Part shown: positions 36,192 to 45,144 of the stretch, piece by piece
How the letters are laid out: each line of letters opens with the position of its first letter
Position numbering within the stretch: the first letter of the stretch is position 1
Source of the DNA: Allotamlana fucoidanivorans
Lineage (GTDB): Bacteria > Bacteroidota > Bacteroidia > Flavobacteriales > Flavobacteriaceae
Reading direction: 5' to 3'
Assembly (NCBI RefSeq): GCF_045788535.1
Contig: NZ_CP074074.1
Span: forward strand, 1,798,001 to 1,862,000
Length of the DNA: 64,000 nt
The notes under the pieces: model-generated
What the model was told of the DNA's origin: nothing
What the model saw: the letters and a program-made list of their open reading frames with translations, nothing else
Database searches by the model: none
Made by a program: the position numbers and the translations under genes

Positions 36192-37375
36192 AAAAATTAG
36201 TTATAGCATATAGCGGAGGATTAGATACCTCATACTGTGCCGTAAGTTTATCAAAAGAATATGATGTGCATGCTGTGAGCGTTAATACAGGAGGATTTTC
36301 CCAAGATGAAATCAATCACATTGAGAGTAACGCCTATAAAATGGGGGTGTCTACTTATAAAAATATTGATGCCGTTTCTACATTTTATCAAAAAGTAGTA
36401 AAGTATTTAATTTTTGGAAATGTATTAAAGAATAATTCATATCCCTTATCTGTAAGTGCGGAACGCATTGTTCAAGCTATTGAAATTGTTGAGTATGCTA
36501 AAAGTATTGGAGCTGAGTATATCGCTCATGGTAGTACAGGCGCAGGAAATGATCAGGTGAGATTTGATATGATTTTTCAAACCTTAGCGCCTCAAATTAA
36601 AATCATAACTCCAATTAGAGATCAAAAGCTAACCAGACAAGAAGAAATTGATTATTTAAAGGCCAATGGTATTGATATGTCTTGGGAAAAGGCTAAGTAT
36701 TCCATTAATAAAGGGTTGTGGGGTACTAGTGTTGGCGGCGCAGAGACCTTAACCTCTGAAAAAGCATTGCCAGATGAAGCTTATCCATCGCAATTGAAGC
36801 ATGCCGAAGAAGAAAAAGTAAAACTTACCTTCATAAAAGGTGAGCTAGTTGCTGTTAATGGCGTTGAAAATGAGCCTGAAATTAATATAGAAGTGTTGAA
36901 TAACTTAGCGTCAGCTTATGCTATTGGTAGAGATATTCATGTGGGTGATACTATAGTTGGTATAAAAGGCCGTGTTGGTTTTGAAGCCCCAGCAGCTCTC
37001 ATTACCATCAAAGCGCATCACTTATTAGAAAAGCATACCTTAACCAAATGGCAGTTGCAGCATAAAGAATATTTATCTAGTTTTTACGGTATGCACTTGC
37101 ATGAGGGACAATATTTAGATCCTGTTATGCGTGATATTGAGGCTTTTTTACAGAATAGCCAAGACAAGGTTACAGGAGATGTGTTTGTTACCTTAAAACC
37201 TTACCATTTCAATTTAGACGGTATTTCTTCTAAACATGATTTAATGAGTGCTAAGTTTGGAAGTTATGGTGAAGAGAATAAAGCTTGGACAGCTGATGAC
37301 GCCAAAGGCTTTATAAAGATTTTGGGGAATCAGAATAAGATATATCAACAAGTAAATTCAAAACAAGATGATTAA
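36188..37375 (+). CDS. argG: Argininosuccinate synthase
   Basis: ArgG joins citrulline and aspartate with ATP in the penultimate step of arginine synthesis. The PP-loop AYSGGLDTSYCAVSL lies at residues 8-22, and the citrulline/aspartate-binding segments (HGSTGAGNDQVRF, about 116-128) are present. Its 395 residues are normal. It overlaps the GNAT gene by four bases and argC by eight, indicating tight translational coupling. Confidence 0.96.
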   Translation: MKKLVIAYSGGLDTSYCAVSLSKEYDVHAVSVNTGGFSQDEINHIESNAYKMGVSTYKNIDAVSTFYQKVVKYLIFGNVLKNNSYPLSVSAERIVQAIEIVEYAKSIGAEYIAHGSTGAGNDQVRFDMIFQTLAPQIKIITPIRDQKLTRQEEIDYLKANGIDMSWEKAKYSINKGLWGTSVGGAETLTSEKALPDEAYPSQLKHAEEEKVKLTFIKGELVAVNGVENEPEINIEVLNNLASAYAIGRDIHVGDTIVGIKGRVGFEAPAALITIKAHHLLEKHTLTKWQLQHKEYLSSFYGMHLHEGQYLDPVMRDIEAFLQNSQDKVTGDVFVTLKPYHFNLDGISSKHDLMSAKFGSYGEENKAWTADDAKGFIKILGNQNKIYQQVNSKQDD

Positions 37376-38345
37376 AGTAGGCATAGTAGGGGGTGCAGGG
37401 TATACCGCAGGAGAACTTATTAGACTATTAATTCATCATCCAGAAACTGAGATCGATTTTGTTTTTAGTACAAGTAATGCAGGAAATCAAATTAGTAAAG
37501 TGCATCAAGATCTGGTGGGGTCTTTTGATAAAACTTTTACAGATACCATAAACCCTAAAGTTGATGTCTTGTTTTTGTGTTTAGGTCATGGTAATTCAGT
37601 TAAGTTTTTAGAATCAAATGTCTTTTCTGGAAACACTAAAATTATAGATCTAGGTAATGATTTCAGACTTGAAAAAGATAGAGTTTTTAACGGTAAGGAT
37701 TTTGTTTATGGACTGCCAGAATTACAAAAGGAAGAGATAATATCTGCCAATTTTATTGCAAATCCAGGTTGTTTTGCAACAGCCATTCAACTAGGCTTGC
37801 TTCCGTTAGCTAAAGCCGAATTGTTAAATAATGATGTGCATATTAATGCGGTTACAGGAGCTACTGGAGCTGGTACGTCCTTGTCAGCAACCACACATTA
37901 TACCTGGAGAGATAACAACTTTTCGTATTATAAACCGTTTACCCATCAGCACTTAGGAGAAATTAATCAGTCAGTAAAACAATTGCAACACACGTTTTCT
38001 TCTGAAATCCTTTTTATGCCAAATAGAGGAAACTTTTCAAGAGGTATTTTTGCTACAATTTATACCGATTTTGAAGGTGCTTTAGAAGATGCTAAAGCGC
38101 TTTATAACGCCTACTACAAAAATAGTGCGTTTACTTTTGTTTCAGATAATTTTTTGCACTTAAAGCAAGTGGTTAATACCAATAAATGTTTGATTCATTT
38201 ACATAAACATGAAGGTAAATTATTGATAACAAGCATTATAGATAATTTACTGAAAGGGGCTTCAGGACAAGCTGTTCAGAACATGAATTTAATGTTTGGT
38301 TTTGAGGAAACAACAGGGCTACATTTAAAAGCTACATATTTTTAA
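37368..38345 (+). CDS. argC: N-acetyl-gamma-glutamyl-phosphate reductase
   Basis: ArgC reduces the N-acyl-glutamyl phosphate to the semialdehyde with NADPH. The Rossmann motif GIVGGAGYTAGEL lies at residues 5-17 and the catalytic cysteine is C135 in NPGCFATAIQLG. Its 325 residues are typical. It may accept the N-succinyl form if the pathway uses succinylated intermediates. Confidence 0.95.
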   Translation: MIKVGIVGGAGYTAGELIRLLIHHPETEIDFVFSTSNAGNQISKVHQDLVGSFDKTFTDTINPKVDVLFLCLGHGNSVKFLESNVFSGNTKIIDLGNDFRLEKDRVFNGKDFVYGLPELQKEEIISANFIANPGCFATAIQLGLLPLAKAELLNNDVHINAVTGATGAGTSLSATTHYTWRDNNFSYYKPFTHQHLGEINQSVKQLQHTFSSEILFMPNRGNFSRGIFATIYTDFEGALEDAKALYNAYYKNSAFTFVSDNFLHLKQVVNTNKCLIHLHKHEGKLLITSIIDNLLKGASGQAVQNMNLMFGFEETTGLHLKATYF

Positions 38346-38355
38346 AAAGAAAACC

Positions 38356-39150
38356 ATGAGAATAGCCATTATTGGAACTGGAAATTTAGGAAGCTCGATT
38401 GCTAAAGGGCTTATAGGGAATAAATCATATACCTCGCTGTATTTGAGTGATAAAAATACGGCCAATGTAGATGCGTTTAATACCCTTGAAAATGTGACGG
38501 TAACGAATGATAATCTTTTAGCTGTTGAGCAGTCAGATATGATCATTTTTGCACTTCAACCTAAGCATATTAATAGCGTACTAGAGAGCGTGACACATCT
38601 TATTACAGATCGCCATACCGTAATGTCTGTTGCTGCTGGTGTTGAAATATCAAGAATAGAAGGTATAGTTGGAGGGGATAAACACATTATCAGAGTTATG
38701 CCAAATACCGCGATTTCAATAGGTAAGTCTATGACGTGCCTGGCAGCTAATACAGTAGCGCAAGACCGTTTAGTATTGGCAAAGGATATTTTTAATCAGC
38801 TAGGTACTACCATGGTAATTCCTGAAGAACAAATTCAAGCAGCTACGGTTATTTGCGCCAGTGGTATTGCATTTTGGATGCGTTTGGTAAGAGCAACCAC
38901 TCAAGGGGCTATTCAATTAGGTTTTGAAGCACATGAAGCTCATGAGTTAGCCTTGCAAACCTGTTATGGTGCGGCAAGTTTGTTGAAAGAGTCGGGTAAG
39001 CATCCCGAAGAAGAAATTGATCGTGTTACAACACCAAGTGGTTGTACCATTGAAGGCCTTAATGAAATGGAACATCAAGGATTAAGTTCTTCATTAATAA
39101 AAGGGATTAATGCCTCGTTTGAAAAAATAAATCAACTTAAAAAGAATTAA
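38356..39150 (+). CDS. proC: Pyrroline-5-carboxylate reductase
   Basis: ProC reduces pyrroline-5-carboxylate to proline. The N-terminal Rossmann motif is IIGTGNLGSSIAKGL and the conserved C-terminal segment VTTPSGCTIEGLNEME lies near residues 214-229. Its place inside the arginine genes, with proA and proB three genes downstream, links arginine and proline synthesis from glutamate. Confidence 0.94.
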   Translation: MRIAIIGTGNLGSSIAKGLIGNKSYTSLYLSDKNTANVDAFNTLENVTVTNDNLLAVEQSDMIIFALQPKHINSVLESVTHLITDRHTVMSVAAGVEISRIEGIVGGDKHIIRVMPNTAISIGKSMTCLAANTVAQDRLVLAKDIFNQLGTTMVIPEEQIQAATVICASGIAFWMRLVRATTQGAIQLGFEAHEAHELALQTCYGAASLLKESGKHPEEEIDRVTTPSGCTIEGLNEMEHQGLSSSLIKGINASFEKINQLKKN

Positions 39151-39151
39151 T

Positions 39152-40306
39152 ATGCCATTATTTAACGTTTATCCACTATATGATGTAACCCCTGTATCTG
39201 GTAAAGGGGTGTACGTTTATGATGATCAAGGGGCTGAGTATTTAGATCTTTACGGGGGTCATGCCGTGATTTCCATTGGTCATGCACACCCTAAATATGT
39301 TGAGGCAGTTTCAAATCAAGTGTCAAAGCTCGGGTTTTATTCTAATGCCATACAAAACCCTTTACAGGTTAAACTAGCTGATAGGTTAGAAAAATTATCT
39401 GGTTGTAAAGATTATCAATTGTTTTTGTGTAATTCTGGGGCAGAAGCAAATGAAAATGCCTTGAAATTAGCATCCTTTAAAACAGGGAAATCACGTGTGG
39501 TAGCGTTTAAAAATGGATTCCATGGGCGTACTTCGGCTGCTGTGGCCGCAACGGATAATCCTAATATTATAGCGCCAATAAATGCGCAACAGGAAGTAAC
39601 TATTTTAGACTTGAATGATATTACAGGCGTGAAAGCAGAACTTGAAAAAGGAGATGTTTGTGCAGTCATTGTTGAGTTTATTCAAGGTGTAGGAGGCTTA
39701 GATCAGGGAACATCAGATTTCTTTGAACAAGTTTATGCCCTTTGTAAAGCCAATAATACCATGTTTATTGCCGATGAGGTACAATCTGGTTACGTGCGTT
39801 CAGGTAAATTCTTTGCCTTTCAACATCATAATGTGACACCCGATATTATTTCAATAGCCAAAGGTATGGGAAATGGTTTTCCTATTGGCGGGATATTGAT
39901 TCATCCAGAAATTGAGGCAAAATTTGGCATGTTAGGTACCACATTTGGTGGAAATCATTTGGCTTGTGCAGCAGGCTTAGCTGTGCTAAATGTGATTGAG
40001 GAAAAACAGTTGATGAATAATGTGATTAATATGTCTGAATACTTCATCAAGATAGCTCAAACCATTCCACAGATAAAGAAAATAAAAGGAAGAGGTTTAA
40101 TGTTAGGGCTTGAATTTGATTTTGAAGTGGGCGACCTCAGAAAAAAATTAATTTATGAGCACCATATTTTTACAGGAGGTGCCTCAAATAAAAAATTATT
40201 AAGAATATTACCGCCTTTAACCGTAAGGAAAGAGCATATAAATATGTTTTTTGAAGCGCTTATAGGCGTCTTAGCCAACTCAGAAATAGTTGAGGCTAAG
40301 GTTTAA
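39152..40306 (+). CDS. argD: Acetylornithine (or succinylornithine) aminotransferase
   Basis: This PLP-dependent class III aminotransferase makes N-acyl-ornithine. The expected PLP lysine is in SIAKGMGNGFPIGG (about residue 236), and the aspartate in FIADEVQSGYVRSG is present. The 384-residue length is normal. It starts one base after the proC stop. Substrate form (acetyl or succinyl) is unresolved. Confidence 0.94.
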   Translation: MPLFNVYPLYDVTPVSGKGVYVYDDQGAEYLDLYGGHAVISIGHAHPKYVEAVSNQVSKLGFYSNAIQNPLQVKLADRLEKLSGCKDYQLFLCNSGAEANENALKLASFKTGKSRVVAFKNGFHGRTSAAVAATDNPNIIAPINAQQEVTILDLNDITGVKAELEKGDVCAVIVEFIQGVGGLDQGTSDFFEQVYALCKANNTMFIADEVQSGYVRSGKFFAFQHHNVTPDIISIAKGMGNGFPIGGILIHPEIEAKFGMLGTTFGGNHLACAAGLAVLNVIEEKQLMNNVINMSEYFIKIAQTIPQIKKIKGRGLMLGLEFDFEVGDLRKKLIYEHHIFTGGASNKKLLRILPPLTVRKEHINMFFEALIGVLANSEIVEAKV

Positions 40307-40321
40307 AATTAAAACTACAAA

Positions 40322-41518
40322 ATGAATACTTTACTATCTATAGAAATAAGAAATGCTGTTTTATTAAAAATGGCAGAACTTTTAAAGCGTGATAGAGAAG
40401 CGTTAATAGAAATAAATAAAACAGATTTAGAAGCCTACAAAGGGGATGATATTTCTATGTTTGATCGTTTAAAGGTTAACGATGCAAAAGTAGATGAAAT
40501 GATAAAGTCTGTAACTCATTTGGCTTCGCAGGAAGACCCAGTTGGGATAGAACGTTTTAGCTTTAAGCATGAAAATGGTATGCAGATTTATAATAAAACA
40601 GCATCCTTTGGAACGGTAATGATTATTTATGAATCACGACCAGATGTAACGGTTGAAGCTGCAGGCATTGCGTTTAAATCTGGAAACAAGATTTTATTAA
40701 AAGGCGGGAAAGAGTCTTTACATTCAAATTTGAAAATTGTAGCCTTATGGCATGAGGCGTTGCAGACCTATGGAGCAGCTACCAGTTGGGTGGAGTATTT
40801 ACAATTTAATAGGACAGAAACTCAAGCGTTTTTAGAAAAGCCAACACAAAAAGTAGATTTAATTGTGCCTCGTGGAGGGGAACGTTTAATTGCCTTTGTG
40901 AAAAAACATGCCACCTGTCCAGTTATTATTAGCGGACGCGGAAATAATTTTGTTTATGTACATAAGGAGGCAGATTTAGATGTTGCTTTAAATGTTATCG
41001 TAAACGGAAAGACTGCAAAAATATCGGCATGTAACGCTGTTGACAAAGTACTTATTGATGCCAATTTGCCTGATAAAGATAAGTTTATAGAAACATTGAT
41101 TGCTAAATTAAAGGAGTTTAATGTTGAAATTTTAGGAGATGCCAAAACGTCAAAGTTTGAAGAAATTAAAGCTTTTGATTCTGAAGATATCTGGTACGAA
41201 GAGTTTCTAGACTACAAAATTGTTATTGGTGAAATTGCATCAAATGAAGACACTATCGCTAAAATCAATAAATATTCCGGCGGACATTCGTCTTCCATTA
41301 TAACAAAGAATGATACCGAGGCCGAATTGTTTATGGCTAATGTAGATACGGCTGCGGTTTATCACAATGCTTCAACTCGTTTTACAGATGGTGGACAATT
41401 AGGTTTAGGGGGTGAGCTTGCTATTAGTACAGATAAGTTGCATCAGCGTGGACCAATAGGGTTACAGCATTTAGTGACTAATAAATGGTATGTTCATGGA
41501 AATGGACAAATAAGATAA
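40322..41518 (+). CDS. proA: Glutamate-5-semialdehyde dehydrogenase (gamma-glutamyl phosphate reductase)
   Basis: ProA reduces gamma-glutamyl phosphate for proline synthesis. The ALDH-like catalytic cysteine is in KISACNAVDKV (about residue 240), and the cofactor segment IIYESRPDVTVEAAG (about 102-116) is clear. The 398 residues match the family. The proB start follows two bases after its stop. Confidence 0.95.
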   Translation: MNTLLSIEIRNAVLLKMAELLKRDREALIEINKTDLEAYKGDDISMFDRLKVNDAKVDEMIKSVTHLASQEDPVGIERFSFKHENGMQIYNKTASFGTVMIIYESRPDVTVEAAGIAFKSGNKILLKGGKESLHSNLKIVALWHEALQTYGAATSWVEYLQFNRTETQAFLEKPTQKVDLIVPRGGERLIAFVKKHATCPVIISGRGNNFVYVHKEADLDVALNVIVNGKTAKISACNAVDKVLIDANLPDKDKFIETLIAKLKEFNVEILGDAKTSKFEEIKAFDSEDIWYEEFLDYKIVIGEIASNEDTIAKINKYSGGHSSSIITKNDTEAELFMANVDTAAVYHNASTRFTDGGQLGLGGELAISTDKLHQRGPIGLQHLVTNKWYVHGNGQIR

Positions 41519-41520
41519 AC

Positions 41521-42285
41521 ATGCAAAAAAAGAAGCGCATACTATTAAAGATTGGTTCAAATACGCTAACCAAAGAGACCAATAATATTTCAAGAGGAAA
41601 AATTGAAGATGTTGCAAATCAAATAGCTAAGCTTCAAGATTCCTGTGAGTTTGTTATTGTAAGTTCAGGAGCTATTGCAGTGGCTAAGCAATTTGTAAAG
41701 CTAGAGAGTAAACAAGAAGAAGTTTTTGTAAAGCAGGCTTTGGCATCAATTGGTCAGCCACATCTTATTAGAATTTATCAGGAAATCTTTAGAGAGTACG
41801 GTTTACTAAGTTCACAGTGTTTATTGTCCTATTCAGATTTTGAAAAGGAAGATAGTAGAACCAATATCATGAATACCATAAAAGTATTAATGAATAATAA
41901 CTATGTGCCAATTATAAATGAAAATGATACAGTAGCCACTGATGAGATTAAGTTTGGTGATAACGACAAATTAGCGGCATTAACAGCGTCATTACTTGGG
42001 GTTGATTTATTCATTATTGCAACCAACACGCATGGTATTTATACCAAAGCTTCTATAAATGACGAAGCGCCAGAAACCATTGAAGAGGTTTTAAATTTTG
42101 AGAAGTTAAGAGCACAAGTAGTGAGTTCAAAATCCTCGCATGGAAGTGGTGGTATGGCTTCTAAAATAGAAGCCGCTTCCTTAGCTAAAAAAGCAAACAT
42201 AGAAACATGGATTGTAAACGGTTTAGAAGATAACTTTATAGTAAATGCAATGCAAAATAAAGTACTGTTTACCAAAATAAAATAA
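41521..42285 (+). CDS. proB: Glutamate 5-kinase, PUA-less form
   Basis: ProB phosphorylates glutamate for proline synthesis. Starting at MQKKKRILLKIGSNTLT gives 254 residues, consisting only of the amino-acid kinase domain. Family motifs are LKIGSNTLT at the N-terminus, INENDTVATDEIKFGDND near 138-155 and SHGSGGMASKIEAA near 205-218. The RNA-binding-like PUA domain of the longer enzymes is absent. A longer frame reaching back into proA is rejected because its extra residues are proA sequence in another frame. Confidence 0.93.
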   Translation: MQKKKRILLKIGSNTLTKETNNISRGKIEDVANQIAKLQDSCEFVIVSSGAIAVAKQFVKLESKQEEVFVKQALASIGQPHLIRIYQEIFREYGLLSSQCLLSYSDFEKEDSRTNIMNTIKVLMNNNYVPIINENDTVATDEIKFGDNDKLAALTASLLGVDLFIIATNTHGIYTKASINDEAPETIEEVLNFEKLRAQVVSSKSSHGSGGMASKIEAASLAKKANIETWIVNGLEDNFIVNAMQNKVLFTKIK

Positions 42286-42290
42286 TTAAG

Positions 42291-43229
42291 ATGAATTACA
42301 TTTCTATTCAAGATATAGATGATATTAATGCATGGATTGAGGCGGCTAAAGCCATTAAATCAAATCCGTTGGGTGATGTTGAATTAGGTAAACACAAAAC
42401 CTTAGGCTTGCTTTTTTTTAATTCAAGTTTACGAACGCGATTAAGTACTCAAAAAGCCGCTTTAAATTTAGGAATGAACCCGATTGTTATGAATGTTTCT
42501 GGTGATGCTTGGGGTATTGAATTTGGTGATGGTACAGTGATGAATGGAAACACCGCCGAGCATATTAAAGAAGCGGCGGCTGTGGTATCTCAGTATTGTG
42601 ATATCATTGCGGTTAGAGCATTTCCAACTTTAACCGATAAGGCGAAAGATGAGAGTGAGCAGGTATTAAATGCCTTTGCTAAATACGCTTCGGTACCCAT
42701 TGTAAATATGGAAAGTGCCACAGGACATCCTTTACAAGGTTTAACAGATGCCTTAACCATTTCGGAGTATACAACAAAACCAAGACCTAAAGTGGTATTA
42801 AGTTGGGCACCACATGTGAAAGCTTTGCCACATGCCGTTGGAAATAGTTTTGTAGAAGCCATGCAAAAAATGGATGTTGAATTTGTAATCGCCAATCCAG
42901 AGGGGTATAATTTAAATCCTGAAATAACTAAAGACACGCCTATATATCATAATCAAGCAGAAGCATTTATAGGAGCAGATTTTGTTTATACCAAAAACTG
43001 GAGCTCTTATGAAGATTATGGTCAAATAAAAAACACAGACCCTAATTGGATGATTACAAACGAGAAATTGGGTCATGCCAAGTTTATGCATTGTTTGCCT
43101 GTAAGAAGAAATGTGGTTGTTGAAGATGCGGTGTTAGATAGTGATGCGTCTCTTGTAATTCAGCAGGCAAATAACAGAACCTATGCCGCGCAGTTGGTGT
43201 TAAAAAAAATATTAGAAGATTTGCAATAA
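42291..43229 (+). CDS. argF': N-acyl-ornithine carbamoyltransferase (ArgF'-type)
   Basis: This 312-residue enzyme belongs to the transcarbamylases that act on N-acetyl- or N-succinyl-ornithine, not free ornithine. The carbamoyl-phosphate motif FFNSSLRTR lies at 42-50, and MHCLPVRRN near 259-267 is the conserved ligand-binding segment. The loop that sets acyl specificity reads GNTAEHIKE (86-94). From memory, the acetyl-specific enzyme has Glu and the succinyl-specific Bacteroides enzyme has Pro where this protein has A89, so the acyl group is open. Its presence means carbamoylation precedes deacylation in this organism. Confidence 0.88.
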   Translation: MNYISIQDIDDINAWIEAAKAIKSNPLGDVELGKHKTLGLLFFNSSLRTRLSTQKAALNLGMNPIVMNVSGDAWGIEFGDGTVMNGNTAEHIKEAAAVVSQYCDIIAVRAFPTLTDKAKDESEQVLNAFAKYASVPIVNMESATGHPLQGLTDALTISEYTTKPRPKVVLSWAPHVKALPHAVGNSFVEAMQKMDVEFVIANPEGYNLNPEITKDTPIYHNQAEAFIGADFVYTKNWSSYEDYGQIKNTDPNWMITNEKLGHAKFMHCLPVRRNVVVEDAVLDSDASLVIQQANNRTYAAQLVLKKILEDLQ

Positions 43230-43270
43230 CGTTTCAGGCTTAAACGTGTTTAAAATCTAAAATAAAGAAT

Positions 43271-44050
43271 ATGAAAGAAAAATTATCAATAGTAAAAATA
43301 GGAGGAAATGTTATAGAAGATCAAGAGGCTTTAAATGCATTTCTAAAACATTTTTCTAAGTTAGAAGGACATAAAGTTTTAGTACATGGAGGTGGTAAAC
43401 GCGCTACGCACATAGCGTCAAGGTTAGGTGTAGAGTCTAAAATGATAGATGGGCGCCGTATTACAGATGCAGATACGTTAGAGGTTATCACTATGGTTTA
43501 TGGTGGCTTGGTAAATAAAAATATTGTTGCAAAACTTCAAGCGTTACATGTTGATGCTATTGGATTAACAGGTGCCGATATTAATAGTATTTTATCTGTA
43601 AAACGTCCAGTAAAAGCTATTGATTATGGATTTGTGGGTGATGTTAAAAAAGTAAATTATAAAAGCATAAATAAACTGATTAAAGCTAATTTTACACCAG
43701 TATTTTGTGCCATTACCCATGATAAAAACGGTCAATTATTTAACACCAATGCTGATACCATAGCTTCAGAATTAGCCATAGGTTTATCAAAATTATACAC
43801 GGTTGAGTTGTACTATTGTTTTGAGAAAAACGGCGTGCTTATGTCTGTTGATGATGATAATTCGGTTATTGATTACATGGATTCAGGTACCTATCAAGTG
43901 TTAAAACACGATGGCGTTTTTCATGATGGTATGTTGCCCAAGTTAGAAAATTGCTACCATGCTATTGAGCAAGGTGTGTCTAGAGTATTTATAGGCAACC
44001 CAACTGTAATAAGTAATAAAGAACAAAAGTTTACAACCTTGTTTTTATGA
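43271..44050 (+). CDS. argB: N-acetylglutamate kinase
   Basis: ArgB phosphorylates N-acyl-glutamate. The amino-acid kinase fold shows IVKIGGNVIED (7-17), VHGGGKRA (38-45) and the acyl-glutamate site MIDGRRITDADTLEVI. At 259 residues it lacks the N-terminal helix that makes arginine-sensitive enzymes hexameric. That suggests weak or no arginine feedback at this step. It overlaps argE by four bases. Confidence 0.94.
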   Translation: MKEKLSIVKIGGNVIEDQEALNAFLKHFSKLEGHKVLVHGGGKRATHIASRLGVESKMIDGRRITDADTLEVITMVYGGLVNKNIVAKLQALHVDAIGLTGADINSILSVKRPVKAIDYGFVGDVKKVNYKSINKLIKANFTPVFCAITHDKNGQLFNTNADTIASELAIGLSKLYTVELYYCFEKNGVLMSVDDDNSVIDYMDSGTYQVLKHDGVFHDGMLPKLENCYHAIEQGVSRVFIGNPTVISNKEQKFTTLFL

Positions 44051-45111
44051 TAGAACAGTTAACACAAGAAGCTATAACGCTTTTAAAACAATTAATAGAA
44101 ACGCAGTCTTTTTCATCAGAAGAAGATATTACGGCATCACATATAGAAGCTTGGTTTAAACGCTATGCCATAGATTATAAGAGAACAAAAAACAATGTAT
44201 GGGCGGTTAATAAGTACTTTGATAACAGCAAACCTACACTATTGCTAAATTCGCACCACGATACGGTTAAGCCAAATTCGGCCTATACCAATGATCCTTT
44301 TAAGGCTATTGTTGACGAGGGAAAACTATATGGTTTAGGAAGTAATGATGCAGGAGGATGTTTGGTGGCTTTAATAGCCACTTTTACGTATTTCTATAAT
44401 TATAAAAATTTAAAATACAATTTAGTTATTGTTGCTTCGGCGGAAGAAGAAAGTAGTGGCCCAAATGGATTGAATAGTATGCTTTCCATTATTCCAAAAG
44501 TAGATGTAGCCATTGTGGGAGAACCCACGCTTATGAATTTGGCAGTAGCTGAAAAAGGTCTTGTTGTTTTTGATGCTGTGATTGAGGGAACACCCAGTCA
44601 TGCTGCACACCCCAATGATAATAATGCTATTTATAACAGTATAGAAGCACTTAAATGGTTTCAAGATTTTAAATTTGAAAGAGGCTCTGAGGCCTTAGGT
44701 GACGTGAAACTTACGGTAACCCAAATAAATGCAGGGTCGCAGCATAATGTAGTTCCGGGTCATGTAGATTTAGTTATTGATGTCCGTGTAAACGATGCTT
44801 ATAGTAATGCTGAAATAGCGCAAATTTTACAAGCACAAGCACCTGTAACAAAAATCACCCCACGAAGTTTAAGGCTTAATTCATCCAGTATTCCAATGAA
44901 TCATGATTTGGTGAAAGCGGGTGTTGATATGGGGCGAACCACTTATGGGTCACCAACACTATCAGATCAGGCCGTTTTATTCTGTCCGTCATTAAAATTA
45001 GGACCAGGTGATAGTACACGGTCACATTCGGCAAACGAATTTATTTTTATAAAGGAAATAGAAGAAGGTATAAAGATTTATGTGGAATTGTTGAATCGCG
45101 TTATTGTTTAA
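44047..45111 (+). CDS. argE: N-acetyl(succinyl)-citrulline/ornithine deacylase, M20 family
   Basis: The 354-residue metallopeptidase-fold enzyme has the zinc motifs LLNSHHDTVKPN (about 67-78) and ASAEEESSGPNG (about 130-141), and HSANEF near the C-terminus. In this operon, with an ArgF'-type transcarbamylase, its substrate is more likely N-acyl-citrulline than N-acetylornithine. It is translationally coupled to argB (ATGA overlap). Confidence 0.88.
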   Translation: MIEQLTQEAITLLKQLIETQSFSSEEDITASHIEAWFKRYAIDYKRTKNNVWAVNKYFDNSKPTLLLNSHHDTVKPNSAYTNDPFKAIVDEGKLYGLGSNDAGGCLVALIATFTYFYNYKNLKYNLVIVASAEEESSGPNGLNSMLSIIPKVDVAIVGEPTLMNLAVAEKGLVVFDAVIEGTPSHAAHPNDNNAIYNSIEALKWFQDFKFERGSEALGDVKLTVTQINAGSQHNVVPGHVDLVIDVRVNDAYSNAEIAQILQAQAPVTKITPRSLRLNSSSIPMNHDLVKAGVDMGRTTYGSPTLSDQAVLFCPSLKLGPGDSTRSHSANEFIFIKEIEEGIKIYVELLNRVIV

Positions 45112-45144
45112 CACATCAGCATATAAACAAATAAATAGAAAATA

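Noticed and set aside
41485..41520. Longer N-terminus for proB beginning inside proA.
   Set aside because: The extra twelve residues are the end of proA in another frame. The family N-terminus begins at the ATG two bases after the proA stop.
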